This document shows, in pieces, positions 6,075 through 6,290 of a DNA stretch of 6,290 bases; the first letter of the stretch is position 1, and each line of letters starts with the position of its first letter. The translations under genes and the position numbers were made by a program. Source of the stretch: Acidobacteriaceae bacterium (GTDB taxonomy: Bacteria; Acidobacteriota; Terriglobia; Terriglobales; Acidobacteriaceae); contig PLUJ01000105.1 of NCBI GenBank assembly GCA_003165455.1, positions 3,052-9,341 of the forward strand, given 5' to 3'. Under the pieces are notes generated by a model. That model saw nothing but the letters and a program-made list of their open reading frames with translations, ran no database searches and was not told the origin of the DNA.

Positions 6075-6098
6075 CCGGGACCGATATTTCGGTCCCGG
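6075..6098. repeat. Intergenic hairpin repeat, copy 2 (possible terminator)
   Basis: CCGGGACCGA (6075-6084) and TCGGTCCCGG (6089-6098) form a perfect 10-bp stem around the loop TATT. Six A bases (6069-6074) precede it, so on the - strand the hairpin is followed by TTTTTT, the layout of an intrinsic terminator for transcription entering from the right. On the + strand no T tract follows, though its place 12 bases after the 83-aa gene suggests it also ends that mRNA. It is a near copy of 5560-5580. Confidence 0.72.
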
Positions 6099-6100
6099 CA

Positions 6101-6129
6101 TTGAGTTGGCTGGTTAGCCCGGATAAAAC
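6101..6129 (+). promoter_or_regulatory. Candidate promoter for the right-end structured RNA
   Basis: TTGAGT (6101-6106) and TAAAAC (6124-6129), each four of six to consensus, are separated by exactly 17 bases. Transcription would start near 6136, just before the riboswitch-like sequence. It begins two bases after the hairpin repeat, so the upstream operon would be insulated from it. Confidence 0.4.
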
Positions 6130-6134
6130 TTGAG

Positions 6135-6226
6135 GCGTTTACGCGGAGTGACCCTGTGCGAAGCCGAAGGGGCAAGCCGCGTGCCGAAATCCTGAGGCTG
6201 CGTTTTATGCAGCCGAAGGATCTCTT
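6135..6226 (+). ncRNA. Probable structured leader RNA resembling a glycine-riboswitch aptamer
   Basis: GCCGAAGGGGCAA (6163-6175) matches the conserved core of the glycine aptamer as I know it, and GAAATCCTGAGG (6186-6197) resembles its partner GAAwCTCTCAGG. Pairings consistent with an aptamer are GGAG (6145-6148) with CTCT (6222-6225), GCC (6163-6165) with GGC (6196-6198), and GGGG (6169-6172) with TCCT (6190-6193) using two G-U pairs. Departures are the lack of a clear P2 hairpin and an inserted hairpin (6196-6214) where AAAA is usual; I recall inserts there in actinobacterial examples. An alternative fold, AUCCU-GA-GGCUGC with its mirror (6189-6221), competes with the aptamer pairing and could be the switch. 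The controlled gene would lie beyond the right edge. It may instead be an unrelated structured RNA. The remaining 6227-6290 shows no gene I can support. Confidence 0.35.
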
Positions 6227-6290
6227 GCTCTTTCCTACGCCGTTCTTCGCGGCCTGATGGTCAGATCGCGCACCTGGGTCAGGATGCTGG

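Noticed and set aside
5807..6175. - strand open frame of 122 codons opposite the 83-aa gene
   Set aside because: It runs through the hairpin repeat and the structured RNA, and its product is rich in Arg and Ser without motifs. The + strand gene has a better layout; the - frame remains a minor possibility.
6235..6290. End of a possible - strand gene entering from the right edge (16 or so codons ending in TAG at 6235-6237)
   Set aside because: Too short to judge. The TTTTTT-tailed hairpin on the - strand at 6075-6098 would fit it, but the riboswitch-like RNA and promoter point to the + strand.

Overview
This 6.3 kb window of moderately high-GC DNA carries six predicted genes, all on the + strand. 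The style fits a Gram-negative soil bacterium, most probably Acidobacteriota. The hints are a TolC-family outer-membrane protein with a long Gly-rich insert of a kind I associate with that phylum, a tiny secreted Lys/Ala/Thr repeat protein, and a stand-alone large subunit of an acyl-CoA mutase. The phylum is an inference from memory of such proteins, not a search result.

Layout. 1-127: upstream region with a weak candidate promoter and a small palindrome. 128-2248: TolC-family efflux or secretion outer-membrane protein. 2249-2370: imperfect terminator hairpin, then a candidate -10 and a strong ribosome binding site. 2371-2634: 87-aa secreted heptad-repeat protein. 2706-3563 (or from 2733): family 2 glycosyltransferase of the WaaE/beta-1,4-glucosyltransferase type. 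3564-3716: promoter region. 3717-5513: B12-dependent acyl-CoA mutase large subunit. 5514-5645: hairpin repeat copy 1, a palindrome and a promoter. 5646-5810 and 5811-6062: two abutting small genes of unknown function. 6063-6290: hairpin repeat copy 2, a candidate promoter, and a probable structured RNA resembling part of a glycine riboswitch, presumably serving a gene beyond the right edge.

The genes do not form one obvious pathway. The first three concern the envelope (outer-membrane channel, exported small protein, surface glycan synthesis). The mutase is central carbon metabolism. Its active-site residues are those of isobutyryl-CoA mutase (Phe118, Gln236) and not those of methylmalonyl-CoA mutase (Tyr, Arg), although automatic annotation would probably say methylmalonyl-CoA mutase. 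Its B12-binding small subunit is not in the window.

The points most worth following are the isobutyryl-CoA mutase signature, the riboswitch-like RNA at the right end, the duplicated intergenic hairpin, the possibly leaderless two-gene cassette of unknown proteins, and the heptad-repeat exported peptide. I did not see a CRISPR array, transposon, tRNA, rRNA or defence system.
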